From Mycobacterium sp. (lineage in GTDB: Bacteria; Actinomycetota; Actinomycetes; Mycobacteriales; Mycobacteriaceae), in assembly GCA_020438845.1 (NCBI GenBank), contig JAGQTV010000072.1, forward strand, positions 1 through 64,000: a stretch of 64,000 bases of DNA, in the 5' to 3' direction. Below, in pieces: positions 47,809-61,233 of this stretch (its first letter is position 1; each line of letters opens with the position of its first letter). The translations under genes and the position numbers were made by a program. The notes under the pieces were generated by a model. That model did not search any database, was not told where the DNA came from, and saw only the letters and a program-made list of their open reading frames with translations.

Positions 47809-49043
47809 ATCCCCGTCTGGCGAATTACGCTGGGCCCTACCCCGATCCGGCGGTGTTCGGCCACGACCCGTGGTGGCTTATCCTGGCCAAGGCAGTGGGG
47901 GTCTTCGCTTTTCTGCTGCTGACCGTCCTGGTGGCAATTCTGGTCGAGCGCAAGCTATTGGCCCGCATGCAGATGCGGTACGGGCCGAATCGGGTGGGCC
48001 CGTTCGGGCTGCTGCAATCGCTCGTCGACGGCATCAAGCTGGCCCTCAAAGAAGGACTGGTCCCGGCCGGGGTCGACAAGCCGATCTACCTTGCCGCGCC
48101 GGCCATTTCGGTGATCACGGCGATCATGGCCTTCGCCGTGATTCCGCTGGGCCCGACGGTGTCGGTGTTCGGCCACACCACTCCATTGCAGCTGACCGAC
48201 CTGCCGGTCGGGGTGCTCTACGTCCTGGCGGTCTCCTCGATCGGCGTGTACGGCATCGTGTTGGCCGGTTGGTCGTCCGGTTCGATCTACCCACTTCTGG
48301 GTGGTCTGCGCTCCAGCGCCCAGGTGGTGTCCTACGAGATCGCGATGGCGTTGACCTTTGCCGCGGTGTTCCTCTACGCCGGGACGATGTCGACCTCCGG
48401 GATAGTGGCCGAACAGACCCATGTCTGGTACGTCGTGCTGCTGCTGCCCTCGTTCGCGGTGTATGCGATTGCGATGGTCGGCGAGACCAATCGCGCGCCC
48501 TTCGACCTGCCGGAAGCCGAGGGCGAGTTGGTCGGCGGCTTCCACACCGAGTACTCCTCGCTGAAATTCGCCATGTTCTTTCTCGCCGAGTACGTCAACA
48601 TGGCGACCGTGTCGGCGCTGGCGACCACGCTGTTCCTGGGCGGTTGGCGGGCGCCGTGGCCGCTGAGCCTCTGGGAGGGCGCCAACACCGGGTGGCTGCC
48701 GATGCTGTGGTTCGTCGCCAAGGTGTGGGCGTTCTTGTTCGTCTTCATGTGGCTGCGGGCCACCCTGCCCCGCCTGCGCTACGACCAGTTCATGGCGCTG
48801 GGCTGGAAGTTGTTGATCCCGGTTTCGCTGGTGTGGATTCTCATCGTGGCCTGTCTGCGCGCCGCCGGCCAGACCGGCGTCATCCCCAGCCTGCTGGCGG
48901 CCGCGGCCCTGCTGGCCGCCCTGCTGGCGGTCAACGCGCTGCGGCGCAAACGGATTGAGGACATCAGCGCGGAGCCTCCCCCGCCGTCGCCGGGGTCGTT
49001 CCCGGTTCCGCCGCTACCGAACGCGAGGGACGCCCGTGTCTAA
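47805..49043 (+). CDS. nuoH: NADH-quinone oxidoreductase subunit H
   Basis: 412 aa, eight or so helices, joins the membrane and peripheral arms. [31 protein letters not shown] and [20 protein letters not shown] are the conserved E-channel/quinone segments. A Pro-rich tail ([15 protein letters not shown]) extends beyond the family norm. GTG 47805 overlaps nuoG; end overlaps nuoI by 8 bp. Confidence 0.96.
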   Translation: MNPRLANYAGPYPDPAVFGHDPWWLILAKAVGVFAFLLLTVLVAILVERKLLARMQMRYGPNRVGPFGLLQSLVDGIKLALKEGLVPAGVDKPIYLAAPAISVITAIMAFAVIPLGPTVSVFGHTTPLQLTDLPVGVLYVLAVSSIGVYGIVLAGWSSGSIYPLLGGLRSSAQVVSYEIAMALTFAAVFLYAGTMSTSGIVAEQTHVWYVVLLLPSFAVYAIAMVGETNRAPFDLPEAEGELVGGFHTEYSSLKFAMFFLAEYVNMATVSALATTLFLGGWRAPWPLSLWEGANTGWLPMLWFVAKVWAFLFVFMWLRATLPRLRYDQFMALGWKLLIPVSLVWILIVACLRAAGQTGVIPSLLAAAALLAALLAVNALRRKRIEDISAEPPPPSPGSFPVPPLPNARDARV

Positions 49044-49620
49044 GTTCTTCGATGCACTGGCGGGTTTCAAGGTCACATTCGGCACGATCTTCAAGAAGCC
49101 GATCACCGAGGAGTACCCGGAGAAGCCCGGCCCGACCGCACCGCGCTACCACGGCCGCCACCAACTCAACCGCTACCCCGACGGGTTGGAAAAGTGCATT
49201 GGCTGCGAGTTGTGCGCGTGGGCCTGCCCGGCCGACGCGATCTACGTCGAGGGAGCGGACAACACCGAAGCCGAGCGCTACTCCCCCGGGGAGCGGTACG
49301 GCCAGGTGTACCAGATCAACTATCTGCGGTGCATCGGTTGCGGGTTGTGCATCGAGGCCTGCCCGACCAGGGCGCTGACGATGACCAACAGCTATGAGAT
49401 GGCCGACGACAACCGGGCCGACCTGATCTACGGCAAGGACAAACTGCTGGCGCCACTGCAGCCCGGTATGGCCGCCCCGCCGCATCCGATGGCTCCCGGG
49501 ACTACTGACGACGACTACTACCTGGGCAGTGTCGAGGGAGTCAAGGTCGAGGGAGTCAAGGTCGAGGGATTCAAGGTCGAGGGATTCGAGGTCGAGGGAT
49601 TCAAAGAGGTGAACCCATGA
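49036..49620 (+). CDS. nuoI: NADH-quinone oxidoreductase subunit I, with repetitive tail
   Basis: 194 aa. Two 4Fe-4S ferredoxin motifs, [20 protein letters not shown] and [19 protein letters not shown], wire electrons to NuoB. The last 25-30 residues are five 5-residue units of the V-E-G-(V/F)-(K/E) type from a 15-bp tandem repeat, replacing the ordinary C-terminus. GTG 49036 sits within the end of nuoH. Core function should be unaffected. Confidence 0.94.
   Translation: MSKFFDALAGFKVTFGTIFKKPITEEYPEKPGPTAPRYHGRHQLNRYPDGLEKCIGCELCAWACPADAIYVEGADNTEAERYSPGERYGQVYQINYLRCIGCGLCIEACPTRALTMTNSYEMADDNRADLIYGKDKLLAPLQPGMAAPPHPMAPGTTDDDYYLGSVEGVKVEGVKVEGFKVEGFEVEGFKEVNP
49531..49605 (+). repeat. 15-bp tandem repeat in nuoI
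   Basis: Five units of GTCGAGGGANTCAAG type (49531-49545 onward), the first two identical, later ones with G-to-T and A-to-G changes. In frame, so copy number changes only alter tail length. Confidence 0.9.
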
Positions 49621-50333
49621 CCGCTGAGGCCGTCGCGTTCTGGGTTCTGGGGACCATCGCGGTGATCGGGGCGCTGGGCGTCGTTGTCGCGCCCAAGGCG
49701 GTGTACTCGGCGATTTTCCTGGCCACCACGATGATCGCCCTGGCGATCCTCTACGTTGCCGAGGACGCGCTGTTCCTCGGGGTGGTGCAGGTGGTGGTCT
49801 ACACCGGTGCGGTGATGATGTTGTTCCTGTTCGTGCTGATGCTGATCGGCGTCGACTCCGCCCAATCACTGGTGGAAACCATTCGGGGACAACGCATCGC
49901 GGCGGTCCTGGCCGGCCTCGGATTCGGTGTGCTGCTGATCGCGGGCATCGGCACCATGTCGACCGACACCTTCGCCGGCCTGGAGCAGGTCAACGAGGGT
50001 GGCAACGTTCAAGGCCTGGCCCAGTTGATCTTCACCCGCCATCTCTGGGCCTTCGAACTGACCAGCGCACTGCTGATCACCGCCGCCCTGGGCGCGATGG
50101 TGCTGGCGCACCGGGAGCGGTTCGAACGCCGGAAGACCCAGCGCGAACTGGCGATCGAGCGGTTCCGTGGCGGCGGGCGGCCCACCCCGCTGCCCAGCCC
50201 CGGGGTCTACGCGCGGCACAACGCAGTCGACACCCCGGCGCTGCTTCCGGACGGTTCGGAGGAACTCTCGTCGGTGAGCGCCATCATCCGGGACAGAGCG
50301 CGCGCGAGGGCCGAAGGGACGGCCCAGCGATGA
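49617..50333 (+). CDS. nuoJ: NADH-quinone oxidoreductase subunit J
   Basis: 238 aa, five helices. Conserved third helix region [20 protein letters not shown] includes the pi-bulge Tyr region that gates the E-channel. The C-terminus after about 180 is hydrophilic. ATG 49617 overlaps nuoI; end overlaps nuoK (ATGA). Confidence 0.94.
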   Translation: MTAEAVAFWVLGTIAVIGALGVVVAPKAVYSAIFLATTMIALAILYVAEDALFLGVVQVVVYTGAVMMLFLFVLMLIGVDSAQSLVETIRGQRIAAVLAGLGFGVLLIAGIGTMSTDTFAGLEQVNEGGNVQGLAQLIFTRHLWAFELTSALLITAALGAMVLAHRERFERRKTQRELAIERFRGGGRPTPLPSPGVYARHNAVDTPALLPDGSEELSSVSAIIRDRARARAEGTAQR

Positions 50334-50629
50334 ACGTGCACCACTACCTCTACCTGTCCGCGCTGTTGTTCACCATCGGCGCGGCGGGGGTTCTCGTGCG
50401 GCGCAACGCGATCGTCATGTTCATGTGCGTGGAGTTGATGCTCAACGCGGCCAACCTTGCCTTTGTCACCTTCGCCCGCATGCACGGTCGGCTCGACGGC
50501 CAGTCGGTGGCCTTCTTCACCATGGTGGTGGCCGCCTGCGAGGTGGTGGTCGGGCTGGCGATCATCGTCGCCATCTTCCGAACCCGACGTAACGCCGACG
50601 TCGACGAAGCCCATCTGTTGCGGCACTGA
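50330..50629 (+). CDS. nuoK: NADH-quinone oxidoreductase subunit K
   Basis: 99 aa, three helices. [20 protein letters not shown] carries the proton-path Glu (about 36) and [19 protein letters not shown] the second (about 70). MrpC-like. Coupled to nuoJ. Confidence 0.95.
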   Translation: MNVHHYLYLSALLFTIGAAGVLVRRNAIVMFMCVELMLNAANLAFVTFARMHGRLDGQSVAFFTMVVAACEVVVGLAIIVAIFRTRRNADVDEAHLLRH

Positions 50630-50631
50630 TC

Positions 50632-52518
50632 ATGACGACTCTGCTGACGCTGACCATCGCGCTGCCCCTGATCGGGGCGGCGGTCCTCCTGCTGGGCGGA
50701 CGCGCCACCGACACCTGGGGCCACCTGCTGGGGTGCGCCACCGTCGTCGGCTCCTTCCTACTCAGCCTGGTGTTGTTCGGACACCTGCTCAGCCGCCCCG
50801 CGGAGCACCGGATGGTGCACCAGACCCTGTTCTCCTGGGTCCCCGTGGGCGCACTGCACGTCGACTTCGGACTGCAACTCGACGCCCTGTCGGTCTGCTT
50901 CCTGCTGCTGATCACCGGTGTGGGGTCGTTGATCCACCTCTACTCGATCGGCTACATGGCCGACGACCCCGGCCGCCGGCGGTTCTTCGGCTACCTCAAT
51001 CTGTTCGTCGCCGCGATGCTCGTGCTGGTTCTCGCCGACAACTACCTCGGCCTGTATCTGGGCTGGGAGGGGGTGGGCCTGGCCTCCTATCTGCTGATCG
51101 GGTTCTGGTACTTCAAGCCCAGCGCGGCCGCCGCAGCCAAGAAGGCGTTCGTCGTCAACCGGGTGGGCGACATGGGCCTGGCCATTGCGCTGATGGTCCT
51201 GTTCGCCACGGTCGGGTCGATCGGCTACCAGGAGGTGTTCACAGCCGCCCCGGGTATGAGCGACGGCGCGCTGACCGCCGTCGGATTACTGCTGTTACTC
51301 GCTGCCTGCGGCAAAAGCGCCCAGGTGCCTCTGCAATCCTGGCTGGGCGACGCAATGGAGGGGCCCACCCCGGTCTCGGCGCTCATCCACGCCGCCACCA
51401 TGGTGACCGCCGGTGTGTACCTGATCGTGCGCTCCGGCCCGGTGTTCAACCTGGCACCCGCAGCCCAGACCGCGGTGGTCGTCGTCGGTGCGGTGACACT
51501 GCTGTTCGGCGCGATCATCGGCTGCGCCAAGGACGACATCAAGAAGGCATTGGCCGCCTCGACGATGAGCCAGATCGGCTACATGGTGCTTGCCGCCGGT
51601 CTCGGGCCGGCCGGCTATCCCGTGGCGATCATGCACCTGCTCACCCACGGATTCTTCAAGGCCGGCCTGTTCCTCGGCGCCGGATCGGTGATGCACGCCA
51701 TGAACGACGAGACCGACATGCGCCGCTACGGTGGCCTGCGGACCCTGCTTCCGATCACCTACGTCACATTCGGGCTGGGCTATCTGGCCATCATCGGCGT
51801 ACCACCGTTCGCCGGGTTCTTCTCCAAGGACGCCATCATCGAAACCGCCTTCGGCGCCGGCGGGGTGATGGGCCCGCTGTCGGGAACCGCGGCCCTGCTG
51901 GGGGCTGGTATCACTGCGTTCTACATGACGCGCGTGATGCTGCTGACCTTCTTCGGGCGACCCCGCTGGGAACCGGGAACCCACCCGCATGAGTCGCCGC
52001 GAATAATGACCGGCCCCATGGTGGTGCTTGCGGTCGGCTCGGTCGGTGCCGGCGCGGCACTGTCCCTCGGCCATACCCTGCAACGCTGGCTGGAACCCGT
52101 CACCGGCAGCCATGAGGCTGCCCACGGACTGCCGGCCTGGGTCATCACCGCGCTGGCACTGGGCGCCGTTGCGGTCGGCGTCGGCGTCGCCTACCGGCAA
52201 TACGCGACCGCCGAAGTGCCGCGCGTCGCTCCGCAGGACATCTCGATAATGACCGCTGCCGCCCGCTCCGATCTCTACGGTGACGCCGTCAACGAGGTGG
52301 TCTTCATGCGCGGCGGCCAACAACTGACCAAGGCCCTGGTCGTGGTGGACGACAGGGTGATCGACGGCTCGGTTGGTGCGCTCGCGACGGGCGTCAGCCG
52401 GGTCTCCGACGCGCTGCGCGCCCTGCAGAACGGGTTCGCCCGCACCTACGCCCTGGCGATGCTCGGTGGTGCGGCGTTAGCCGCCGGTGGGGTCCTGATC
52501 ATGGCTCTGTGGAGGTGA
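50632..52518 (+). CDS. nuoL: NADH-quinone oxidoreductase subunit L
   Basis: 628 aa antiporter-like proton pump at the distal end of the membrane arm, with a long C-terminal lateral helix. Landmarks: [17 protein letters not shown] with the key Glu, [38 protein letters not shown], and the Lys-containing [23 protein letters not shown] 50632, 2 bp after nuoK. Confidence 0.96.
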   Translation: MTTLLTLTIALPLIGAAVLLLGGRATDTWGHLLGCATVVGSFLLSLVLFGHLLSRPAEHRMVHQTLFSWVPVGALHVDFGLQLDALSVCFLLLITGVGSLIHLYSIGYMADDPGRRRFFGYLNLFVAAMLVLVLADNYLGLYLGWEGVGLASYLLIGFWYFKPSAAAAAKKAFVVNRVGDMGLAIALMVLFATVGSIGYQEVFTAAPGMSDGALTAVGLLLLLAACGKSAQVPLQSWLGDAMEGPTPVSALIHAATMVTAGVYLIVRSGPVFNLAPAAQTAVVVVGAVTLLFGAIIGCAKDDIKKALAASTMSQIGYMVLAAGLGPAGYPVAIMHLLTHGFFKAGLFLGAGSVMHAMNDETDMRRYGGLRTLLPITYVTFGLGYLAIIGVPPFAGFFSKDAIIETAFGAGGVMGPLSGTAALLGAGITAFYMTRVMLLTFFGRPRWEPGTHPHESPRIMTGPMVVLAVGSVGAGAALSLGHTLQRWLEPVTGSHEAAHGLPAWVITALALGAVAVGVGVAYRQYATAEVPRVAPQDISIMTAAARSDLYGDAVNEVVFMRGGQQLTKALVVVDDRVIDGSVGALATGVSRVSDALRALQNGFARTYALAMLGGAALAAGGVLIMALWR

Positions 52519-52525
52519 CCGGGTG

Positions 52526-54118
52526 ATGAACTTCCCGTGGCTGAGTATGTTGTGGGCCCTCCCGGTCCTCGGCGCGGTGGTGATCATCCTGCTGCCGGGC
52601 TCTGCGCGCCAGGCCGCCAAGGTCGCCGGATTGGGCGTCTCGCTGGCCGTGCTGGTGATAGCGCTGATCCTGGCCGTACAGTTCGATCCGGCCGGGGAGC
52701 GCTTCCAGTTCGTCGAAAACCACGCGTGGATAAGGTATTTCGGCACCGGTTACATCCTTGGGTTGGACGGCATCGCACTGGCCCTGGTGGTGCTCACCGC
52801 CGTCCTGGTGCCCTTGCTGATGCTCGCCGGCTGGAACGACGCCGACGATCGGCCGGGATTGCGGGAGCGCGGCCCGCACACCTACGTGGCACTCACCCTG
52901 GCCATCGAGGGCATGGTGCTGATGTCGCTGGCGGCGCTGGACGTCCTGCTCTTCTACGTGTTCTTCGAAGCCATGCTGATCCCGATGTACTTCCTCATCG
53001 GCGGCTTCGGCCAGCGAACCTCCGCGACGGCAAAAGCAGCCGTGAAGTTCCTGCTGTACAACCTCTTCGGTGGCTTGGTGATGCTGGCGGCCGTCGTCGG
53101 GTTATACGTGGTGACCTCCACCTCCAACGCGTTCGAGAACGGCACCTTCGACTTCCGCCAGATCGCCGACGCGGTGACCAACGGCAGGTTCGTCATCGAG
53201 CCGGGAGTGGCCACCGCGATGTTCCTGGCCTTCCTGTTCGCCTTCGCCGTCAAGGCCCCCCTGTGGCCACTGCACCGCTGGCTCCCCGATGCCGCAGTGC
53301 AGGCCACACCGGCCTCGGCGGTGCTGATGATGGCGGTGATGGACAAGGTCGGAACATTCGGAATGCTGCGCTACTGCCTGCCGCTGTTCCCCGACGCCGC
53401 AGCACAATTCCGCCCCTTTGTGGTCGCGTTGGCCGTCATCGGCATCGTCTATGGCGCCGTCCTGGCGATCGGTCAGACCGACGTGATGCGCCTGATCGCC
53501 TACACCTCGATCAGCCACTTCGGTTTCATCATCCTGGGCATCTTCGCCATGACCAGCCAGGGCCAGTCCGGGGCGACGCTCTACATGGTCAACCACGGCA
53601 TCTCCACCGCGGCGCTCTTCCTCATCGCAGGCTTCCTGGTCAGCCGCCGCGGCACCCGAGCCATCGCGGCCTACGGAGGGGTGCAGAAAGTGGCCCCCGT
53701 GTTGGCCGGCACATTTCTGGTCGCCGGCCTGGCCACCCTGTCCTTGCCCGGGCTGGCACCGTTCATCAGCGAATTCCTGGTTCTCATCGGCACCTTCACC
53801 CGGTTCCCGGTGTTCGCGGTGGTAGCGGTGCTGGCCTTGGTGCTCTCGGCGGTGTACGTCCTGTGGATGTACCAGCGGATCATGACCGGACCGCTGACGA
53901 AGGACAACGAGGCCGTCACCGACCTACGGCGCCGGGAGTTGGCCGTGGTGGTGCCACTGATAGCACTGCTGATCGGCCTCGGCGTGTACCCGAAGGTCGC
54001 ACTGGACGTCATCAACCCAGGGGTCGACCACACCCTGTCGGGCATCCACCAGCCCGATCCGGCCCCCACTGACTCGGCTGCGGCTCACGCCGGGGCAACC
54101 TCTGGAGGTCACCGATGA
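52526..54118 (+). CDS. nuoM: NADH-quinone oxidoreductase subunit M
   Basis: 530 aa, antiporter-like proton pump. DVLLFYVFFEAMLIPMYFLI holds the channel Glu; KAPLWPLHRWLPDAAVQATP and the later SHFGFIILGIFAMTSQG are conserved. ATG 52526 and GTG 52523 are both usable; GGAGGT ends at 52516. Overlaps nuoN by 4 bp. Confidence 0.95.
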   Translation: MNFPWLSMLWALPVLGAVVIILLPGSARQAAKVAGLGVSLAVLVIALILAVQFDPAGERFQFVENHAWIRYFGTGYILGLDGIALALVVLTAVLVPLLMLAGWNDADDRPGLRERGPHTYVALTLAIEGMVLMSLAALDVLLFYVFFEAMLIPMYFLIGGFGQRTSATAKAAVKFLLYNLFGGLVMLAAVVGLYVVTSTSNAFENGTFDFRQIADAVTNGRFVIEPGVATAMFLAFLFAFAVKAPLWPLHRWLPDAAVQATPASAVLMMAVMDKVGTFGMLRYCLPLFPDAAAQFRPFVVALAVIGIVYGAVLAIGQTDVMRLIAYTSISHFGFIILGIFAMTSQGQSGATLYMVNHGISTAALFLIAGFLVSRRGTRAIAAYGGVQKVAPVLAGTFLVAGLATLSLPGLAPFISEFLVLIGTFTRFPVFAVVAVLALVLSAVYVLWMYQRIMTGPLTKDNEAVTDLRRRELAVVVPLIALLIGLGVYPKVALDVINPGVDHTLSGIHQPDPAPTDSAAAHAGATSGGHR

Positions 54119-55707
54119 CCGCGCCCAGCATCGAATACGGCGTGCTCTCTCCGATGCTCATCGTCTTCGGCGTCGCCGTCGTGGGGGTCCTGGTGGAAGC
54201 GTTCCTGCCACGACGGCTGCGCTACCTGACGCAGGTGGCCCTCGCCTTGGCCGGCCTGACGGCCGCGTTCGCCACCCTGGTCACCGCCTACGCGACCATG
54301 AGTGCCGGGGCGGGACGGTTGGCTGCCGTGGGTGCAGTCACCATCGACCGTCCCGCGCTGTTCCTGCAGGGCACCATCCTCCTGGTCGCAGTGCTCGGGG
54401 TGATGTTGATCGCCGAATCCCGAAGTGTCCAGTTCAGTAAGGCGGGATGGGACGACGAAGCGGGCCGGGCGGGGTGGGGTCTGGACGCGTTCACCCCACA
54501 GGCGTCGGCGGTGCCCGGCAGCGTCGCTGAGAGAGTCGCAACCAAGGCCGGGCTGGCGCAGACCGAGGTATTTCCGCTGACGATGTTCTCGGTCGGCGGG
54601 ATGATGCTGTTCGGTTCGGCCGGAGATCTGCTGACCATGTTCGTGGCACTCGAGGTGTTCTCGCTGCCGTTGTACCTGCTGTGTGGCCTGGCCCGTCATC
54701 GTAGGTTGTTGTCGCAAGAGGCCGCGCTGAAATACTTTCTGCTCGGCGCGTTCTCGTCAGCGTTCTTCCTCTTCGGCGCGGCTCTGCTGTACGGCTATGC
54801 CGGCACACTCGACATCATCGGGATCGCCGGGGCCATCCATGTGCACACGACCGACACCGCACTGGCGCTCATCGGCAGCGCTCTGGTGGCCTCGGCGTTG
54901 CTGTTCAAGATCGGCGCGGTGCCGTTCCACTCCTGGGTTCCCGACGTCTACCAGGGTGCGCCCACCGCCGTCACCGCGTTCATGGCCGCCGCCACCAAGA
55001 TCGCCGCGTTCGGCGCGCTGCTACGGCTGTTCTACGTGGCATTCCCCGCTCTGAAGGACGAGTGGCGGCCGGTGCTGTGGACGATCGCGATCCTGACCAT
55101 GGTGCTGGGCACGGTAACTGCGGTGACCCAGTCCGACGTCAAGCGGATGCTGGCGTATTCAGCTGTGGCGCATACCGGTTTCATCCTCACCGGGGTGATC
55201 GCCGCCAACCGGGGTGGGATATCCGGCACGCTCTTCTACCTTGCCGCCTACGGGTTTTCCACGCTCGGGGCCTTCGCTGTCGTGAGCGTCGTCCGCGACC
55301 GCGACGGCAGCGAGCAGACTGAGTTGGCCCGCTGGGCGGGCCTCGGCCGTCGTTATCCGGTGGCCGGGGCGGTGTTCTCGTTGTTCCTGCTGGCATTCGC
55401 TGGTATCCCGTTGACCAGCGGGTTCGTCAGCAAGTTCGCCGTGTTCAAAGCGGCCGGCCAGGGCGGGGCGATCCCGCTGGTGGTGGTCGGTGTGCTGGCC
55501 AGCGCGATCGCCGCCTACTTCTACGTGCGGGTGATCGTGCTGATGTTCTTCACCGATCCACCCGAGAACGCACCCGAGGTCGCGCCGCCAAGTTCGCTGA
55601 GTGTCGCGGTGATCGGACTGACGGCCATCATCACGTTCGCCTTGGGCGCTCTGCCACAGCCGTTGCTGGATCTGGCCGACAACGCGGGCCGATACTTCAG
55701 TTCCTGA
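54115..55707 (+). CDS. nuoN: NADH-quinone oxidoreductase subunit N
   Basis: 530 aa, third antiporter-like pump. MFVALEVFSLPLYLLCGLAR has the conserved Glu; FKIGAVPFHSWVPDVYQGAPTAV and SDVKRMLAYSAVAHTGFIL the two Lys helices. Long hydrophilic loop near 120-150. ATG 54115 overlaps nuoM; last gene of the nuo operon, although a kinase gene follows after 15 bp. Confidence 0.95.
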   Translation: MTAPSIEYGVLSPMLIVFGVAVVGVLVEAFLPRRLRYLTQVALALAGLTAAFATLVTAYATMSAGAGRLAAVGAVTIDRPALFLQGTILLVAVLGVMLIAESRSVQFSKAGWDDEAGRAGWGLDAFTPQASAVPGSVAERVATKAGLAQTEVFPLTMFSVGGMMLFGSAGDLLTMFVALEVFSLPLYLLCGLARHRRLLSQEAALKYFLLGAFSSAFFLFGAALLYGYAGTLDIIGIAGAIHVHTTDTALALIGSALVASALLFKIGAVPFHSWVPDVYQGAPTAVTAFMAAATKIAAFGALLRLFYVAFPALKDEWRPVLWTIAILTMVLGTVTAVTQSDVKRMLAYSAVAHTGFILTGVIAANRGGISGTLFYLAAYGFSTLGAFAVVSVVRDRDGSEQTELARWAGLGRRYPVAGAVFSLFLLAFAGIPLTSGFVSKFAVFKAAGQGGAIPLVVVGVLASAIAAYFYVRVIVLMFFTDPPENAPEVAPPSSLSVAVIGLTAIITFALGALPQPLLDLADNAGRYFSS

Positions 55708-57965
<2,258 letters not shown>

Positions 57966-58062
57966 CACCCACCCGACGCCGAGGTCGACGTTTTGTTGCT
58001 TTTCTCTCGCACTTTCGCGCCCATCTGTTGGTTTGGGCGGGAGGGGACGGGAGACTGGACGC

Positions 58063-59409
58063 ATGGGACACGACGTGGTGGTGATCGGCGCAGGACTGGC
58101 AGGGCTGACGGCGGCCCGGGAGCTGACCCGGGCGGGCTTCGACGTCGTCGTCCTCGAAGGACGCGACCGGGTTGGCGGCCGGATGCTGTCCGACACCCTG
58201 GCGGGAGTCCCGGTGGACCGAGGCGCCTCGTTCGTCGGTCCGACGCAGGACGCCGTGCTGAAGCTCGCCGCTGATCTGGGCTGTCCCATCGAGCCGACCT
58301 TCAGCGAAGGGGCCAACCTGATTCGCTGGCGGGGCAAGGTGCGTTCCTACAGCGGCACCATCCCCAAGCTGGGAGCGATCGGGCTACTCGACATCGGGCG
58401 CATCCGTTGGCAATTCGAGCGCATCGCGAAGACCGTCAGCATCGCAGAACCGTGGTCTTCGCCCCGGGCGGGCGAACTGGACAGCATCAGCCTGGGCGGC
58501 TGGCTACGGTCGATCCGGGCCACCTCGAGCTCGCGCGACCTGATGTCGGTCATGTCCCGGGTGGCATGGGGCGCCGAACCCCACGAGCTGTCCATGCTGC
58601 ACACCGTGCGCTACGTCAAGGCGGCCGGTGGTCTGGACCGCATGCTCGACGTCGTCGACGGCGCCCAGCAGGACCACTTCCCGGGCGGTAGTCACGAGAT
58701 GGCCGTGAAGATGGCCGCCGACCTCGGCGACCGGATTCGGCTGGATGCCGTGGTGTCCCGCATCGAGTGGTCCGAGGATGCCGTCGCGGTGGCATCCTCG
58801 GCCGGCACCGTGGAAGGGCGGCGGGCGATCGTGACCGTGCCTCCGGCGCACCGACTCGACATCGACATCGCACCAGCGCCGCCCATCGAGTACCAGCAGT
58901 TGGCACAACGCTGGCCTCAGGGTGCGCTGACCAAGGCCTACGCCGCGTACCGAACTCCGTTCTGGCGGGCCAAGGGCCTATCCGGACAAGCACTCTCCGA
59001 TGAAGGCCCGGTTTTCATCACTTTCGACGTCAGCCCCTCGGCCGACGGCCCGGGGGTGCTGCTGGGCTTCACCGATCCGAAGGGGTTCGACCCACTGCCT
59101 CCCGATCAGCGCCGCCAGAAGGTGCTGTCCTGCTTCGCCAGGATTTTCGGTGACGAGGCCAATGAGGCCATCGACTATCTCGATCAGCGATGGGGCGCGG
59201 AGACGTTCGCGCCCGGCGGCCCCACCGCCGCGGTGCCGCCCGGGTCGTTGACGCAATTCGGGCCGTTGCTGCGCCGACCGGTAGGTCCGCTGCACTGGGC
59301 AGGCACCGAAACCGCCGACGAATGGACGGGATTCATGGAGGGAGCGGTTCGCTCCGGACAACGGGCCGCCGCCGAGGTGGCCGCCACCCTGAGGACGCCG
59401 GAGGCCTGA
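58063..59409 (+). CDS. aofH: Flavin-containing amine oxidase (AofH-like)
   Basis: 448 aa, the length of M. tuberculosis Rv3170. FAD-binding [19 protein letters not shown] and [12 protein letters not shown] at the N-terminus; C-terminal [27 protein letters not shown] closes the FAD site. Oxidises amines, giving H2O2. ATG 58063 behind GGGAGGGG. Convergent with hpx, one base between stops. Confidence 0.88.
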   Translation: MGHDVVVIGAGLAGLTAARELTRAGFDVVVLEGRDRVGGRMLSDTLAGVPVDRGASFVGPTQDAVLKLAADLGCPIEPTFSEGANLIRWRGKVRSYSGTIPKLGAIGLLDIGRIRWQFERIAKTVSIAEPWSSPRAGELDSISLGGWLRSIRATSSSRDLMSVMSRVAWGAEPHELSMLHTVRYVKAAGGLDRMLDVVDGAQQDHFPGGSHEMAVKMAADLGDRIRLDAVVSRIEWSEDAVAVASSAGTVEGRRAIVTVPPAHRLDIDIAPAPPIEYQQLAQRWPQGALTKAYAAYRTPFWRAKGLSGQALSDEGPVFITFDVSPSADGPGVLLGFTDPKGFDPLPPDQRRQKVLSCFARIFGDEANEAIDYLDQRWGAETFAPGGPTAAVPPGSLTQFGPLLRRPVGPLHWAGTETADEWTGFMEGAVRSGQRAAAEVAATLRTPEA

Positions 59410-59410
59410 G

Positions 59411-60367
59411 CTACGAGGTTTTCCGCTGCGCCGACCAAACGCCGTTGGCGAGGTCCCGCAAGCGGCGGTTCACGTCGTCGGGATGCTCGAGAATCGCGCA
59501 ATGGCCGCCGGTCATTTCGACCAGTTCCAGCAGATTGGGTGCGGCGTCAGCGATCTTGCGGGCTCGGCAGATCGGCAACAGTCGATCCTTCGTGCTGCCG
59601 ATCACCAACGTCGGCACCGTGAGTCCGCTGAGGTCGATGTAGGTTCTGGGCCCCAGTTCGTCGACGAGGACCCGCGCCCAGGCCCCGCGTCCCGCCGCCG
59701 GGGTGGCAGCGAAAAGGTCGTGCAGAAAGTTCGTAATCGACCCGTCAGCGTCCGCGCCGACGGCCATCATCTTCAGGAACCGGCGGCTGCCGGGCTGAGT
59801 GCCGTTCACCAGCGGTGCTGAACCGACGGCCCGAATCATGTTGCGGGCAGCCGCAACCCGAACCGATCTCAGCACGCCGGGGACACCGAGCAACTGGATC
59901 TTGTCGAGCAGGTTGCCATGGGTGGTATTGATCAGGGCCACGGCGTCGGCGCGGTAGGCGACCTGATGACGGAAACGGTCGGACCACGAACTGATCGCGA
60001 TGCCGCCCATTGAGTGTCCGGCTATCACCGCCCGCTCACCACGCCGCAGGGTGGCCGCCAACACCGCGTCGAGGTCCGACGCCAGGTGGTTGAGACTGTA
60101 GGCCTTCGAGCCTGGGACCCCGCTTTGGCCGTGACCGCGGTGGTCGTAGGCGATCACCCGGAAATCGCGGGACAGATCATTGATCTGCTCATGCCATACC
60201 CGCAGCGAACAGGTAATTCCGTGGGCCAGGACGATCGGGTAGCCGTCGGCGGGGCCGAACACCTCGGTGTGCAACCGGGTTCCGTCGGCCGAATGCACGA
60301 TCATGGTCTTGCTGGGCGGCAGGCTGGGCCCGCTGACCGGCCGTTCGGCCGTAGATGATGCCGGCAT
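59411..60367 (-). CDS. hpx: Alpha/beta hydrolase (Hpx / non-heme peroxidase-like)
   Basis: 318 aa. Nucleophile elbow AGHSMGGIAI with catalytic Ser, the oxyanion HGITCSL, acid in STKDRLLP and His in GGHCAILEHPD. Annotated as non-heme haloperoxidase in M. tuberculosis (Rv3171c) next to aofH; true substrate unknown. ATG 60367 chosen for its GAGGAG site; longer starts lack similarity. Confidence 0.85.
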   Translation of the reverse strand: MPASSTAERPVSGPSLPPSKTMIVHSADGTRLHTEVFGPADGYPIVLAHGITCSLRVWHEQINDLSRDFRVIAYDHRGHGQSGVPGSKAYSLNHLASDLDAVLAATLRRGERAVIAGHSMGGIAISSWSDRFRHQVAYRADAVALINTTHGNLLDKIQLLGVPGVLRSVRVAAARNMIRAVGSAPLVNGTQPGSRRFLKMMAVGADADGSITNFLHDLFAATPAAGRGAWARVLVDELGPRTYIDLSGLTVPTLVIGSTKDRLLPICRARKIADAAPNLLELVEMTGGHCAILEHPDDVNRRLRDLANGVWSAQRKTS

Positions 60368-60499
60368 GGTCACTCCTCGCCGGTGCGGCGACGCTGCTGC
60401 ACCGTCCGGAGAGCCTAACCTCCGGACGGGCCTGGTTGTGGAGAGTCGGTCAGAATCGGACAAGAGACCTGGATAGACCTAGATAGGGAGAATCGGACG

Positions 60500-61174
60500 A
60501 TGAAGAAGACCACCAGCCGCGCTGCGGCAGCAGCCGGGAGCCTCGCCGTCGCCGCTGCCGTCGCCGTAGGTTGCTCTCAAACCGAGGATGCGACCAAGGA
60601 CCTGACCTCCAGCGCGGTCAGCGCGGGCTCCTCGGCCGCCAGCGCGATCGGCAGCGCAGCCAGCAGTGCGGCAAGCGCCGCGGGCAGCGCAGCCAGCAGT
60701 GCGGCAAGCGCGGCGGGCAGTGCAGCCAGCAGTGCGGCAAGTGTCGCCTCCGGAGCCGCGTCCTCGGCGCTCAACGGTGCGCCGACCACCCTCAACGTGC
60801 CAGGCCTCGGTGAGGTTGCGATGGACGGACCCACCGCCGAGGCCTACCGCAGGCTAGGCGGCGAGTCCGTGCTCGGCTCCCCGACCGCCCAGGCCCAAAA
60901 GGTGGGCGAGGGAACCGTGCAGCCGTTCACCAACGGAACCATCTTCTCCTCGCCGGCCACCGGGGCGCACGTCGTCCAGGGTGAGATCCTCACGGCCTAC
61001 CAGGCTCAGGGCGGTCCGGAGGGCAGGCTGGGGTGGCCTACCGCGGACGAGACCGAAACCGGCGGCGGCCCTGCACTGGCCAATGGCGGCTGGGTCTGCG
61101 AGTTCCAGCACGGCACCATCACCTGGCTCAACGATGGCAACGGCAACTTCAACGGGACCACCACAACGAAGTGA
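60500..61174 (+). CDS. LGFP-repeat lipoprotein
   Basis: 224 aa. Signal peptide with lipobox AVAVGC (Cys about 25), then a Gly/Ser/Ala-only spacer from three 33-bp repeats, then a globular domain with LGFP-type units (GGESVLGSPTAQAQ, RLGWPTADETET) that bind cell-wall glycans, and a Cys near the end. LGFP repeats tether proteins to the mycobacterial wall. ATG 60500 behind AGGGAGAA. Likely surface-anchored structural lipoprotein. Confidence 0.8.
   Translation: MKKTTSRAAAAAGSLAVAAAVAVGCSQTEDATKDLTSSAVSAGSSAASAIGSAASSAASAAGSAASSAASAAGSAASSAASVASGAASSALNGAPTTLNVPGLGEVAMDGPTAEAYRRLGGESVLGSPTAQAQKVGEGTVQPFTNGTIFSSPATGAHVVQGEILTAYQAQGGPEGRLGWPTADETETGGGPALANGGWVCEFQHGTITWLNDGNGNFNGTTTTK
60650..60748 (+). 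repeat. 33-bp tandem repeat in the lipoprotein spacer
   Basis: Three 33-bp units (60650-60682, 60683-60715, 60716-60748) encoding GSAASSAASAA-type spacers, with a few third-unit changes. Confidence 0.85.
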
Positions 61175-61233
61175 GGCAACCAGGACACCGATTCTGCGTA
61201 ACGATCCCCCGGCCGGGTGGCGATAATGACGGC

